The notes under the pieces were generated by a model. That model searched no databases. It was given only the letters and a program-made list of their open reading frames with translations, and was not told where the DNA came from. Both the position numbers and the translations under genes were made by a program. A stretch of 64,000 nucleotides of DNA from Burkholderia cepacia (GTDB lineage Bacteria > Pseudomonadota > Gammaproteobacteria > Burkholderiales > Burkholderiaceae): assembly GCF_001039005.1 (NCBI RefSeq), contig NZ_LDWR01000033.1, positions 62,001-126,000 on the forward strand. Reading direction: 5' to 3'. Of this stretch, positions 1 to 8,734 are shown piece after piece (within the stretch, counting starts at the first letter, position 1; the number at the start of each line of letters is the position of its first letter).

Positions 1-620
1 AGCGACACGGTCTTGGCGACATATTCAACGATGTTCAGGCCTAGGTTCGGGATCCACAGCAGCGGATGCGCACCGAACGGAGCCGACACGAGTTCATGCA
101 CGAAGCCGCCCGCGCCCTTGATCTTGATGCTGTAGTAGATCATCAGCACGAAGACGCCAAGTGCAATGCCGAGCGTGCCGTTCAGGTCGGCCGTCGGGAC
201 GATGCGATGATGCGGGATGACTTCCGACAGGCCCAGCAGACCGATCACGCGGCCCGGCAGGTCGACGGGGAGAAAGTCGAGGGAGTTCATCAGCGCGACC
301 CAGATGAACACGGTCAGCGCGAGCGGAGCAATGAAGGTACGATTGCCGTGAACGACCGCTTTCGACTGGTCTTCCACCATCTCGACGATCATTTCGATCA
401 TGCACTGGAAACGACCCGGCACGCCCGGCGTAGCCTTGCGGGCAGCCATGTACAGGATGAGGATCGTAACGAGACCGCAGACGATCGACCAGAACAGCGT
501 GTCGAGATTCCAGACGTGAATATCGAAAATCGACGTCTGATGCGCGGTGGAGAAATTCTGCAAGTGGTGCGCAATGTACTCGGACGGATCCAGAGCACGC
601 GAGCCTTCGCTGGTTGCCAT
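1..620 (-). CDS. atpB: F0F1 ATP synthase subunit a (partial, C-terminus outside window)
   Basis: Membrane subunit a of ATP synthase, which forms the proton half-channels against the c-ring. The gene begins at the ATG at 620 on the minus strand (protein starts MATSEGSRALDPSEYIAHH) and stays open to base 1, giving about 206 residues of an expected length near 285. Visible are several hydrophobic helices and the conserved tract reading MNSLDFLPVDLPG in the middle. It follows atpI by 113 bases and opens the usual atpIBEFHAGDC order, the rest of which lies outside the window. The identification is secure from the N-terminal sequence and the neighbour. Confidence 0.95.
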   Translation of the reverse strand, partial: MATSEGSRALDPSEYIAHHLQNFSTAHQTSIFDIHVWNLDTLFWSIVCGLVTILILYMAARKATPGVPGRFQCMIEMIVEMVEDQSKAVVHGNRTFIAPLALTVFIWVALMNSLDFLPVDLPGRVIGLLGLSEVIPHHRIVPTADLNGTLGIALGVFVLMIYYSIKIKGAGGFVHELVSAPFGAHPLLWIPNLGLNIVEYVAKTVS

Positions 621-733
621 AATCGTTAGTGCCACCCAAATTGTCGAAAATCGGTCTATCCGCTTCGCCGCAACAATTTATTGCGGGAACGCGCCTGCGC
701 ATGTTCCTGTCGAACTGCGCAAGGTCTCACAGC

Positions 734-1270
734 CTATCGCCAGGCCAACGCAATCCAGTACGTTTTCAGCACGAGCAAGTACGTAATGAGCAACGGCACC
801 CAGTGCACACCGGGGTACCACACGGCGATCGCCACGAACAGCGCGATCGTCGCACCCATCTTGAGTACTTCGCCGACCACCCAACCCATCACGGTGTCGG
901 CACCGCCTCGCCTCAAACGCGCCGCAAACAATGCGCTCGGCACCCAGCCAATCGCTCCGCCCAGAAATGCAGATTGCGCAGCGGCGCCCGGCGGCTTCGA
1001 GGAAAACAGCCACCACGCCAGCGTTGCAACTAAGGACAAGACCACTTGCGCGATCACCACCCGGTAGGGCGTGACCCGCGAGGGTCGGCTTACATCCGGC
1101 CCGAACAGCGTTTCCGCTTCGGCCCGCGTAAGCGGAACGATTGTTGTGTCGTCTTGCTGCTCGGCATCCCAATCGTCGTCGGCTACGTGCCGCGTCTCGA
1201 CAACCGGTGCGGTATTGCGGTGTGCGCTGTGCTTGTCGTGCCCATTGTTCGGCTCCTCCTGACCCGCCAT
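734..1270 (-). CDS. atpI: ATP synthase subunit I
   Basis: Small membrane protein encoded first in the ATP synthase operon, thought to help assemble the c-ring. The 178-residue product has a hydrophilic, acidic N-terminus (1-66) and four hydrophobic segments at about 70-89, 101-118, 128-151 and 157-176. The ATG at 1270 is preferred over an in-frame upstream start at 1339 because GGAAGG lies five bases before it and the added residues would be basic and unlike the family. A good promoter lies about 80 bases upstream. The family is poorly conserved in sequence, so the call leans on topology and position before atpB. Confidence 0.88.
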   Translation of the reverse strand: MAGQEEPNNGHDKHSAHRNTAPVVETRHVADDDWDAEQQDDTTIVPLTRAEAETLFGPDVSRPSRVTPYRVVIAQVVLSLVATLAWWLFSSKPPGAAAQSAFLGGAIGWVPSALFAARLRRGGADTVMGWVVGEVLKMGATIALFVAIAVWYPGVHWVPLLITYLLVLKTYWIALAWR

Positions 1271-1348
1271 CGCAACCTTCCGCAAAATCCCAATCCGCCC
1301 CAATCTTTCCGAAAGCTTTCGGGGGTGCCTAGCTAACAAATCCGGGCG

Positions 1349-1377
1349 ATTGTAAGCGATAGTTGCAGGTGATTCAA
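1349..1377 (-). promoter_or_regulatory. Predicted sigma-70 promoter of the atp operon
   Basis: On the minus strand a TTGAAT box (1377-1372) and a TACAAT box (1354-1349) are separated by exactly 17 bases. The predicted start near 1342 leaves a leader of about 70 bases before atpI. It is the best promoter-like match seen upstream of atpI. Confidence 0.65.
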
Positions 1378-1834
1378 GGCTTTAGACGCGACAAAAATCT
1401 GCGTAAAACGTCGCCTCATCATGTGAAAAACGGGCGAACCGACGACGTACGATGACAGTTGTAAGGTCGGTTTTTCGCGCAGGTATTTCTTGCCGGGAAA
1501 AATGCGTCGACGATGCAATGGCGCGCAAACGATGCTGGGCGCGCGTGTCGGTGATGCGGTGCGATCCCCGCGAGAAATTCGCCGCGGCGCAGCCGGCTGG
1601 AATCGTCCTGTGCGACGCACCGGAACAAGCAAGACGCGACAACCGATCCGCCGCACCCGATGTGCGAAATTCGATCGGACGCTGGTGCGTCGATCCATCC
1701 AATCAGTTGTCATGCCACCACAGACGATCGACTGTGGATGACCGCACTTATCAACAGCCCCGCAACCACCGCGAACGCTGTGCCCCTACCCCGCCACCCG
1801 AACGGCGCGCCTGTGCCGCACACGCCCGCATCGC
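1378..1834. other. Gene-less stretch with two DnaA-box-like 9-mers
   Basis: No credible gene was seen between the atp promoter and the end of the anion-transporter gene. At 1733-1741 (TGTGGATGA) and 1748-1756 (TTATCAACA) are two 9-mers, each one mismatch from the DnaA consensus and seven bases apart in opposite orientation. Nothing else recognisable was found. Confidence 0.4.
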
Positions 1835-2965
1835 TCAGCCGTGCACGAGCAGCCACGCACCCAGTGCCGCGCTCGCGAGCGCGAACGGAATCGAGACGAG
1901 GTGGAACGGCAGCCACATGCGCGGCTCCTTCGCGAGACGCACCGCGATCAGGTTCGCGAGCGAACCGATCGCGAAACCGAAGCCGCCGACCGATACGCCG
2001 AATGCAAGCGCGCGCCAGTCGCGCGTGAATTCGGACAGCAGGATGGCCGCCGGCACGTTGCTGATCCCCTGCGACAGCACGGCGCCGGCCGCAAAGACAC
2101 GCAGCGGCGAATCGAGCTGGGCGCGCGCAATCGCGTCATGGATGGCGGGCAGCGCAGCCGCGCTGCGCAGCACGATGAACATCAGCACGAAAATCAGCAG
2201 CAGCAGCCAGTCGATCCTGAGGACTGCATCACGTTTTACGACGAGCAGCATGATCGCGACCGCGACCAGACCCGGCAGCGGATGGTGCGCATCGGCGAGC
2301 AGCACGAACGCGGCGAACAGTACCGCGGCGATCAACGCATGCATGCGCTGCACCGGAAGTGCGACAACGTCGCCCGACAGGTCGAGCGGCTTCGCGCGAA
2401 ACGCGCACGCGGTCAGCGCGAGCAGCAGCACCATCAACGCGATCGCGAGCGGCCCGAGCGTGACCACGAAGTGGCCGAACGACACGCCGCTCAATTGCCA
2501 CAGGAAAAGGTTCTGGGGATTGCCGAGCGGCGTCGCGACGGACCCCGCATTGACGGCCAGCGCGACGACGATCACGAGCCGCCGGAACGGCAGCGGCGTC
2601 AGCGCACGCAGCGACACCATCAACGGCACGACGACGAACAGCGCGACGTCGTTGGTGAGCCACATCGACAGCACCGCGGCGAACACGACGAGCAGCATCG
2701 CGAGCCCGCGCTCGGAGTGCACGTGATGCACGATACGATGCGCGAGCCACATCAGGCAGCCGGACAACTCGAGCGCCTTGGTCAGTATCAGCAGGCCCGC
2801 GAGCGTCGCGACCGTCTGCCAGTCGACAAGACCAGCCAGCACGGAAAATGGTTGCGGACGCACCCATTGCAGCACGATCAGGCCAAGCGCGAGCACCGAT
2901 AGTACCGGCTCCTGCGCAAGCCATCCGAGCCACCGGCGCGGCGCCGATGCGCCCGTCTTCTCCAT
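1835..2965 (-). CDS. Anion/citrate-type membrane transporter (CitT/ArsB/NhaD superfamily)
   Basis: A 376-residue inner-membrane protein with about ten to eleven hydrophobic helices. The tract near the middle reading NAGSVATPLGNPQN, with the Gly-Asn-Pro-Gln turn, and the later QGISNVPAA tract are the paired hairpin signatures of the ion transporter (SLC13/ArsB/NhaD) superfamily. The substrate cannot be read from the sequence; a dicarboxylate or other anion is plausible. The ATG at 2965 was chosen over a TTG two codons upstream. It starts ten bases past the parB stop, so it is probably the last gene of the mnmG-rsmG-parA-parB transcript, although nothing links its function to segregation. Confidence 0.8.
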   Translation of the reverse strand: MEKTGASAPRRWLGWLAQEPVLSVLALGLIVLQWVRPQPFSVLAGLVDWQTVATLAGLLILTKALELSGCLMWLAHRIVHHVHSERGLAMLLVVFAAVLSMWLTNDVALFVVVPLMVSLRALTPLPFRRLVIVVALAVNAGSVATPLGNPQNLFLWQLSGVSFGHFVVTLGPLAIALMVLLLALTACAFRAKPLDLSGDVVALPVQRMHALIAAVLFAAFVLLADAHHPLPGLVAVAIMLLVVKRDAVLRIDWLLLLIFVLMFIVLRSAAALPAIHDAIARAQLDSPLRVFAAGAVLSQGISNVPAAILLSEFTRDWRALAFGVSVGGFGFAIGSLANLIAVRLAKEPRMWLPFHLVSIPFALASAALGAWLLVHG

Positions 2966-2975
2966 CGGCAACCCG

Positions 2976-3869
2976 TTACTCTTCGGTCGCCACGTTGCCG
3001 CGCAGCCGCGCGAGAATACCCTCGAGCGAGTCGAGGCTGCCGAAGTCGATCATCACCTGCCCTCGCCCGCGGCGGCCGAGCTTGATCTTCACCGTCGACG
3101 CGAGCAAGTCGGACAACTCCTCTTCGAGACGGCGCGTATCGCGGCCGCCGTCGTCCTTCGCGCGCGCCTTCACGGTCGGCGCTTCCTTCGTCGTGTGCGC
3201 GACGAGCTTCTCGGTCTCACGCACCGACATGCGCTTGTTGACGACCTGATGGGCGAGCGTGATCTGCGTTGCCGCATCGACGGCGAGCAGCGCGCGCGCA
3301 TGCCCCATGTCGAGATCGCCGGCCAGCAGCATCGTCTGCACCGGCGACGCGAGGTTCAGCAGACGCAGCAGGTTCGACACCGCGCTGCGCGAGCGGCCGA
3401 CCGATTCGGCCGCCTGCTCGTGCGTGAAACCGAACTCGTCGAGCAAGCGCTGGATACCATGCGCTTCTTCAAGCGGGTTCAGATCCTCGCGCTGGATGTT
3501 CTCGATCAGCGCCATCGCCGCGGCGGCCTGATCGGACACGTCCTTCACGAGCACCGGCACTTCGTCGAGGCCGGCCAGGCGCGCCGCGCGGAAGCGCCGC
3601 TCACCCGCGATGATCTCGTATTTGTCTGATGAAATAGGCCGTACCAGGATCGGCTGCATCACGCCCTGTGCGCGGATGCTTGCCGCCAGCTCCTGCAGGC
3701 TGCCTTCGTCCATCCGCGTCCGCGGCTGGTACTTGCCGGCCTGCAGCTTGCCGAGCGCGAGCGTGTTCGGCGCCCCTTCGATCTTCACCGCTTCGGTGAT
3801 ATCGGCACTGCCACCAAGCAGCGCTTCGAGGCCACGTCCCAAGCCCTTCTTCTTTGGTACCGCGTTCAT
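2976..3869 (-). CDS. parB: Chromosome partitioning protein ParB (CTP-dependent DNA clamp)
   Basis: ParB binds parS sites, uses CTP to slide and spread on DNA, and stimulates ParA to move the origin region. The 297-residue protein has the N-terminal KKKGLGRGLEALLGG motif that contacts ParA, the CTP-pocket motif GERRFRA at 89-95, a helix-turn-helix at about 149-170 and a basic C-terminal dimerisation domain ending near RGRGQVMIDF. The ATG at 3869 has AGGAAG six bases before it; an ATG eight codons upstream lacks this and is less likely. It lies 31 bases after parA. Two candidate parS sites are present at 5952 and 7931. Confidence 0.96.
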   Translation of the reverse strand: MNAVPKKKGLGRGLEALLGGSADITEAVKIEGAPNTLALGKLQAGKYQPRTRMDEGSLQELAASIRAQGVMQPILVRPISSDKYEIIAGERRFRAARLAGLDEVPVLVKDVSDQAAAAMALIENIQREDLNPLEEAHGIQRLLDEFGFTHEQAAESVGRSRSAVSNLLRLLNLASPVQTMLLAGDLDMGHARALLAVDAATQITLAHQVVNKRMSVRETEKLVAHTTKEAPTVKARAKDDGGRDTRRLEEELSDLLASTVKIKLGRRGRGQVMIDFGSLDSLEGILARLRGNVATEE

Positions 3870-3900
3870 GTCTTTCTTCCTCGCTTCGCTCATGTCCGGA

Positions 3901-4680
3901 TCACGACACCTCGAACGCGCGGACGCGTTCGATCATCTCGGCACCGAACTGGAGATACGCTTGCGCACCGCGCGAGCTGCGGTCGAACACGACGCCCGGC
4001 AGCCCGTAGCTCGGCGCTTCCGCCAGGCGCACGTTGCGCGGAATCACCGCGTCGAACACCTTGTCGCCGAAGTGCGCTTTCAGTTGATCGGAGACTTGCT
4101 GCTGCAGCGTAATGCGCGGATCGAACATCACGCGCAGCAAGCCGATGATCTTCAGGTCGCGGTTCATGTTCGCGTGAACCTGCTTGATCGTGTTGACGAG
4201 GTCCGACAACCCCTCCAGCGCGAAGTACTCGCACTGCATCGGGATCACGACGCCATGCGCCGCGCATAGTCCGTTCAGCGTCAGCAGCGACAACGTCGGC
4301 GGGCAATCGATCAGCACGAAATCGTAGTCGTCGGCGACGGACTCGAGCGCGGCCTTCAGCCGGCGCTCGCGGTTGTCGATGCTGATCAGTTCGATCTCGG
4401 CACCGGACAGCTCGCGGTTCGCGGGCAGCACGTCATAGGTGACGCCTTCCGGGCGCACACGTGCGTCGGTCACCGACACACCGTCGATCAGTACTTCGTA
4501 CACGGTCGATTCGCACGCGGCCTTGTCGATCCCGCTACCCATCGTCGCGTTGCCCTGCGGGTCGAGATCGATCAGCAGGACTCGTTGCTCCTGCGCTGCA
4601 AGGCTTGCGGCGAGATTGACCGATGTCGTCGTCTTGCCGACGCCCCCCTTCTGGTTTGCAACGCAGAAGATCTTTGCCAT
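3901..4680 (-). CDS. parA: Chromosome partitioning ATPase ParA (Soj type)
   Basis: Deviant-Walker ATPase that forms a nucleoid gradient used by ParB-parS complexes to separate replicated origins. The 259-residue protein starts MAKIFCVANQKGGVGKTT, with the signature lysine K11 and the P-loop lysine K16. A Walker A' segment (LLIDLDPQGN) and a Walker B segment (FVLIDCPPTLS) follow in the expected order. There is no N-terminal DNA-binding extension, so it is the small chromosomal type. It sits between rsmG (50-base gap) and parB (31-base gap) in the typical near-origin order mnmG-rsmG-parA-parB. Confidence 0.97.
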   Translation of the reverse strand: MAKIFCVANQKGGVGKTTTSVNLAASLAAQEQRVLLIDLDPQGNATMGSGIDKAACESTVYEVLIDGVSVTDARVRPEGVTYDVLPANRELSGAEIELISIDNRERRLKAALESVADDYDFVLIDCPPTLSLLTLNGLCAAHGVVIPMQCEYFALEGLSDLVNTIKQVHANMNRDLKIIGLLRVMFDPRITLQQQVSDQLKAHFGDKVFDAVIPRNVRLAEAPSYGLPGVVFDRSSRGAQAYLQFGAEMIERVRAFEVS

Positions 4681-4730
4681 CGTAGGTGTGTTCCTCTTAC
4701 TTCAAACAATCGGCGCGCTACAACGCGCCT

Positions 4731-5417
4731 TCAATTCGCTTCGTCGACGGCCACTTCGATCAGATGCCGTTCGGCATCGAGCATCGGCACCGCCAGCCGC
4801 ATCGTCTGCTTTACGCGGCTGCCTTCCGGCAACCGTGCAATCTCGTCGTCCGGGTGTACGCCCTTCATCGCCCAGATCGATCCGCCCTGCGCAACCAGAT
4901 GTCGAGCAAGTTTAACGAAGTCGGACAGATCAGCGAAGGCGCGAGAGACGATCATGTCGAATTTTTCCGGCACTTCGACACCCGGCTGCAGCGATTCGAC
5001 CCGCCCGGTGACTACCGACAGGTTCGCGAGCTTCAGCTCCGCACGCATTTGCGTCTGGAATGCAGACTTCTTCTGCACGATATCGTTCAGCGTGACCTGC
5101 CAGTCCGGCTCGACGATCGCCAGCACGATACCCGGTAACCCGCCCCCCGAACCGACGTCGAGCACGCGGGCCGATGCACGGCCGCGCAGATGCGGGACGA
5201 TGGAAAGCGAATCGAGGATGTGCTGAATCAGCATCTGCTTCGGGTCGCGGATCGCAGTCAGGTTGTAGACCGCGTTCCATTTGCCGAGCAGCGCGACATA
5301 GTCGAGCAGCTGGTCGCGTTGTGCATCCGTCAGCGAGATGTCGAGCGCAGTCGTGCCGTCGACGAGCATCTGTTCCAGTACGTCCCGATTAACCGCCGGC
5401 GCGCGACGCGCCGTCAT
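4731..5417 (-). CDS. rsmG: 16S rRNA (guanine527-N7)-methyltransferase RsmG
   Basis: SAM-dependent enzyme that methylates N7 of G527 in 16S rRNA; loss often gives low-level streptomycin resistance. The 228-residue protein has the SAM-binding glycine-rich loop VLDVGSGGGLPG at 85-96 and the family tract KWNAVYNLTAIRD before it. The start codon overlaps the mnmG stop as ATGA (5414-5417), so translation is probably coupled. Length is close to the family's usual 205-230. Confidence 0.95.
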   Translation of the reverse strand: MTARRAPAVNRDVLEQMLVDGTTALDISLTDAQRDQLLDYVALLGKWNAVYNLTAIRDPKQMLIQHILDSLSIVPHLRGRASARVLDVGSGGGLPGIVLAIVEPDWQVTLNDIVQKKSAFQTQMRAELKLANLSVVTGRVESLQPGVEVPEKFDMIVSRAFADLSDFVKLARHLVAQGGSIWAMKGVHPDDEIARLPEGSRVKQTMRLAVPMLDAERHLIEVAVDEAN

Positions 5418-7384
5418 TGTTGCGTCGGGACGGCACCGTCCCCCTGCTCCGTTGCCTCTGCGGCAGTGCCATTACGACGTCCCAGGCCGCGGCGCTTCAG
5501 GTGCACCATCAGCAGCGAGATGGCCGCCGGCGTGACGCCCGAGATGCGCGACGCCTGCCCGATCGTTTCCGGTCGGAACTCGTTGAGCTTCTGGCTCACC
5601 TCGAACGACAGGCCGCGAACTTCGCGGTAATCGATGCCGTCCGGCAGGCGTGTGTTCTCGTTCGCATCGTTGCGTTCGATCTCGGATGCCTGGCGCTCGA
5701 TATAACCCTGATACTTGATGCCGATCTCGACCTGTTCCTTGATCTGCTCGAGCATCACCGGATCGTCAGCCAGCGGCTCCGCGGGGCCGCATTCGCCACC
5801 CTTCAAGCCGCATACGCCGTCGTAGCTGATCCCCGGGCGGCGCAGCAACTCGGCGAGGCTGTATTCGTGATCGATCGCCTTGCCGAGCAGCGCGGTTGCC
5901 TCTTCCGGCGGCAGCGTCTTCGGCGTGACCCACGTCGACTTCAGGCGTTCGGTTTCACGTGAAACAGCGTCGCGCTTTCGGCTGAATGCATCCCAGCGCG
6001 CGTCGTCGACGAGCCCCAGTTCGCGACCCATCTCGGTCAGGCGCATGTCGGCGTTGTCTTCACGCAGGCTCAGACGATACTCGGCACGACTCGTGAACAT
6101 CCGGTACGGCTCGGCCACACCACGCGTCACCAGGTCGTCGACCAGCACGCCCAGATAGGCCTGGTCGCGACGCGGGCACCATGCGTCCTTCTCCTGCACG
6201 TAGCGGCCCGCATTGAGGCCGGCCAGCAGGCCCTGCGCCGCCGCTTCTTCATAGCCGGTCGTCCCGTTGATCTGGCCCGCAAAGAACAGCCCGTTGATCG
6301 CTTTCGTCTCGAGCGACGCCTTCAGCGCGCGCGGGTCGAAGTAGTCGTACTCGATTGCGTAGCCGGGGCGCAGGATGTGCGCGTTCTCGAGGCCGCGCAT
6401 CGAATGCACGAGCTCGAGCTGGACGTCGAACGGCAGGCTCGTCGAGATCCCGTTCGGGTAGAACTCGTTGGTCGTCAGCCCTTCCGGCTCGAGGAAGATC
6501 TGATGCGATTCCTTCGATGCAAACCGGTGGATCTTGTCCTCGATCGACGGGCAATAACGCGGCCCGACGCCTTCGATCACGCCTGTATACATAGGCGAAC
6601 GGTCGAGGCCGCCGCGAATGATGTCGTGCGTGCGCTCGTTCGTGTGCGTAACCCAGCACGGCAACTGCTGCGGATGCTGCTCCGCACGGCCCAGGAACGA
6701 GAACACGGGGATCGGATCGAGGTCGCCCGGCTGCTCGTCCAGCTTCGAGAAGTCGATCGTACGGCCGTCGATACGCGGCGGCGTACCGGTCTTCAGGCGG
6801 CCCTGCGGCAGCTTCAGCTCCTTCAGGCGCGACGACAGCGACACGGCCGCCGGATCGCCCGCACGGCCGCCCGTGTAGTTGTTCAGGCCGACGTGGATCT
6901 TGCCGTCGAGGAACGTGCCGGCGGTCAGCACAACCGCGCGCGCGCGGAAGCGGATGCCGATCTGCGTGACGGCGCCCACCACACGGTCGCCTTCGACCAT
7001 CAGGTCGTCGACAGCCTGCTGGAACAGCCACAGGTTCGGCTGGTTTTCGAGCCGGTGGCGGATCGCGGCCTTGTACAGGATGCGATCGGCCTGCGCCCGC
7101 GTCGCGCGCACGGCCGGGCCTTTCGACGAATTGAGGATCCGAAACTGAATACCACTCTCGTCCGTCGCGGCTGCCATCGCGCCGCCCAGCGCATCGACTT
7201 CCTTGACCAGATGGCCTTTGCCAATGCCGCCGATCGACGGATTGCAGCTCATCTGCCCGAGTGTTTCGATGTTGTGGGTCAGCAGCAGTGTCTTCGCGCC
7301 CATTCGGGCGGACGCCAGCGCTGCTTCCGTGCCGGCGTGACCGCCACCGACGACGATGACGTCAAATTCTGTGGGAAAAAGCAT
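5414..7384 (-). CDS. mnmG: tRNA uridine 5-carboxymethylaminomethyl modification enzyme MnmG (GidA)
   Basis: FAD enzyme that with MnmE adds the carboxymethylaminomethyl group to U34 of certain tRNAs. The 656-residue protein carries the FAD-binding GGGHAG at 13-18, the family tract with CNPSIGGIGKGH near residue 50, and a second conserved block at FAGQINGTTGYEEAAAQG. It is the first gene of a run continuing through rsmG, parA and parB. A candidate parS (5952-5965) lies inside the coding sequence. MnmC, which acts later on the same nucleoside, is encoded at 34.8-36.7 kb. Confidence 0.97.
   Translation of the reverse strand: MLFPTEFDVIVVGGGHAGTEAALASARMGAKTLLLTHNIETLGQMSCNPSIGGIGKGHLVKEVDALGGAMAAATDESGIQFRILNSSKGPAVRATRAQADRILYKAAIRHRLENQPNLWLFQQAVDDLMVEGDRVVGAVTQIGIRFRARAVVLTAGTFLDGKIHVGLNNYTGGRAGDPAAVSLSSRLKELKLPQGRLKTGTPPRIDGRTIDFSKLDEQPGDLDPIPVFSFLGRAEQHPQQLPCWVTHTNERTHDIIRGGLDRSPMYTGVIEGVGPRYCPSIEDKIHRFASKESHQIFLEPEGLTTNEFYPNGISTSLPFDVQLELVHSMRGLENAHILRPGYAIEYDYFDPRALKASLETKAINGLFFAGQINGTTGYEEAAAQGLLAGLNAGRYVQEKDAWCPRRDQAYLGVLVDDLVTRGVAEPYRMFTSRAEYRLSLREDNADMRLTEMGRELGLVDDARWDAFSRKRDAVSRETERLKSTWVTPKTLPPEEATALLGKAIDHEYSLAELLRRPGISYDGVCGLKGGECGPAEPLADDPVMLEQIKEQVEIGIKYQGYIERQASEIERNDANENTRLPDGIDYREVRGLSFEVSQKLNEFRPETIGQASRISGVTPAAISLLMVHLKRRGLGRRNGTAAEATEQGDGAVPTQQ
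5952..5965. promoter_or_regulatory. Candidate parS site inside mnmG
   Basis: The 14-base palindrome GTTTCACGTGAAAC matches the core of the widely conserved bacterial parS; the outer bases read G and A, so one base of the 16-mer TGTTTCACGTGAAACA differs. It lies about 1.3 kb upstream of the start of parA on the chromosome, within the mnmG coding sequence. Confidence 0.85.
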
Positions 7385-7926
7385 GGTGGGATTCCGTACG
7401 CAGGACTGCGCACGAACCTATCTGAGAAATGTATGGGCGGAATTATAGCGGGTTCGCTTTTCACCCGAAGGCCGTCCGAATGGTAGGGTCTGTGCATTTC
7501 GTCGATTTTTCGACGGAAGACAGGCGAATTCGCGGGGTTAGGCCTGCTCCGGCAATGTTCTCGGTCAGTTCGCCGCACATCGCAGCGGCTGTGCAAAGAC
7601 CGCCGCATCGGGAAAGCAGCACGAGGAACACATGCAGCAATCAAAGCCTGTGGCCGACGCGGCACCCTGTGCCTGCCGCGCCCGCCCTCGTCCTCACAGA
7701 ATTCCCAGCTATTGATCCGGCACTTATCCACCGAGAACCAGCACATCGTTGGTCTGTGCAGAAATCAATGCGCCATGAACTTGACCAGTGGCGCTAGACC
7801 CAGGATCACCCGTCACGCTGTGCACGGCTTATCCGCCAGCACCGCACAGAACTTCCGACTATTCGCCCGATACTTATCCCCCGGCCTCGGGCCTTCGAGG
7901 CATCGCCCGATCCTCCAAACAAAAAC
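7385..7926. other. Gene-less region upstream of mnmG with TTATCC motifs
   Basis: No gene is supported here. Besides the mnmG -10 box it holds three TTATCC-led 9-mers: TTATCCACC at 7724-7732 (one mismatch to the DnaA box) and two weaker ones near 7829 and 7873. The position between mnmG and parS is one where other bacteria place oriC, but there is no exact DnaA box and no marked AT-rich segment. Confidence 0.35.
7442..7447 (-). promoter_or_regulatory. Probable -10 element for mnmG
   Basis: The minus strand carries an exact TATAAT about 58 bases upstream of the mnmG ATG. No good -35 box was found at 16-18 bases (the best is TTCGGG), so the promoter is either weak, activator-dependent or misread. 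Confidence 0.45.
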
Positions 7927-7950
7927 GGCGTGTTTCACGTGAAACACGCC
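7921..7950 (-). terminator. Rho-independent-type terminator of the first liv operon
   Basis: A perfect 24-base palindrome (7927-7950) is followed on the minus strand by G, five T, G and three T. It lies 28 bases after the livF stop. Its centre is identical to parS, so the same DNA may serve both uses. Confidence 0.6.
7931..7946. promoter_or_regulatory. Candidate parS site (exact 16-mer)
   Basis: TGTTTCACGTGAAACA is an exact 16-base palindrome of the parS type, extended by four more paired bases on each side. It is intergenic, about 3.3 kb from parA, and is the strongest parS match in the window. Confidence 0.9.
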
Positions 7951-7978
7951 GCCCGTTTCCCGCCAACCACTCGAACAA

Positions 7979-8734
7979 TCAGGCCGTCTTCTTCGCCAGC
8001 CCGAGGTACGTCTCGATCACGCGCGGATTCTGCGCGAGTTCGGCTGCCGGCCCTTCCAGCGCAAACTCGCCCGTCTCCAGCACATAACCGTAGTCGGAGA
8101 TCTGCAACGCGGCCCGTGCATTCTGCTCGATCAGCAACGTCGCAACGCCCGTACCGCGCAACGCACTGATGATATGAAAGATCTCCTTCACGATCAGCGG
8201 CGCCAACCCGAGGCTCGGCTCGTCGAGCATCAGCAGGTCAGGTTTGCCCATCAGCGCTCGCCCGACCGCAAGCATCTGCCGCTCACCGCCCGACAGCGTG
8301 CCGGCCGCCTGCTTGCGCCGCTCCTTCAGCCGCGGAAACAGCGCGAACACGTGATCGAGCTGGTCCAGGAAGTTCGCCTCCCCGGCCCGCTTGCGCCGAT
8401 ACGCGCCCAGCACGAGGTTGTCCTCGACCGTCATCGTGCTGAACAGCTCGCGCTTTTCCGGGACGAGGCACATCCCGCGTGCGACGCGCTGCTCGACCGG
8501 CAATGCGCCGACGTCGTTGCCGCGATACACGACCGCGCCCGACGCATGTCCGGTCACCGGCAGCGCCCCCATGATCGCGTTCAGCAGCGTCGATTTGCCG
8601 GCGCCGTTCGGGCCGATCACGCTGACGATCTGCCCCGCGCCGACCTTGATCGCCGCGCCGTGCAGCGCCTCCACCTTCCCGTACCGGACCGCCAGCCCGC
8701 GCACTTCGAGAATCGGCATCGTCGTGTCCGTCAT
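7979..8734 (-). CDS. livF: Branched-chain amino-acid ABC transporter ATPase LivF (operon 1)
   Basis: One of the two cytoplasmic ATPases of a high-affinity leucine/isoleucine/valine-type importer. The 251-residue protein has an intact Walker A (GPNGAGKST), the signature LSGGERQMLAVGRAL, Walker B (LLMLDEPSLGL) and the H-loop tract LLIEQN typical of LivF. The ATG at 8734 overlaps the stop of the upstream livMG by one base (TGATG); a GTG one codon upstream is also possible. It is the last gene of a four-gene operon ending at a hairpin that includes parS. Confidence 0.92.
   Translation of the reverse strand: MTDTTMPILEVRGLAVRYGKVEALHGAAIKVGAGQIVSVIGPNGAGKSTLLNAIMGALPVTGHASGAVVYRGNDVGALPVEQRVARGMCLVPEKRELFSTMTVEDNLVLGAYRRKRAGEANFLDQLDHVFALFPRLKERRKQAAGTLSGGERQMLAVGRALMGKPDLLMLDEPSLGLAPLIVKEIFHIISALRGTGVATLLIEQNARAALQISDYGYVLETGEFALEGPAAELAQNPRVIETYLGLAKKTA

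Noticed and set aside
94..702. Long open frames antisense or out of frame to atpB and atpI, Arg/His-rich
   Set aside because: They are shadows caused by high GC and lack any domain pattern; the true genes have clear starts.
7385..7926. oriC upstream of mnmG
   Set aside because: It has only imperfect DnaA boxes and no AT-rich unwinding segment; gene-direction evidence favours 34.5 kb. It is not formally excluded.
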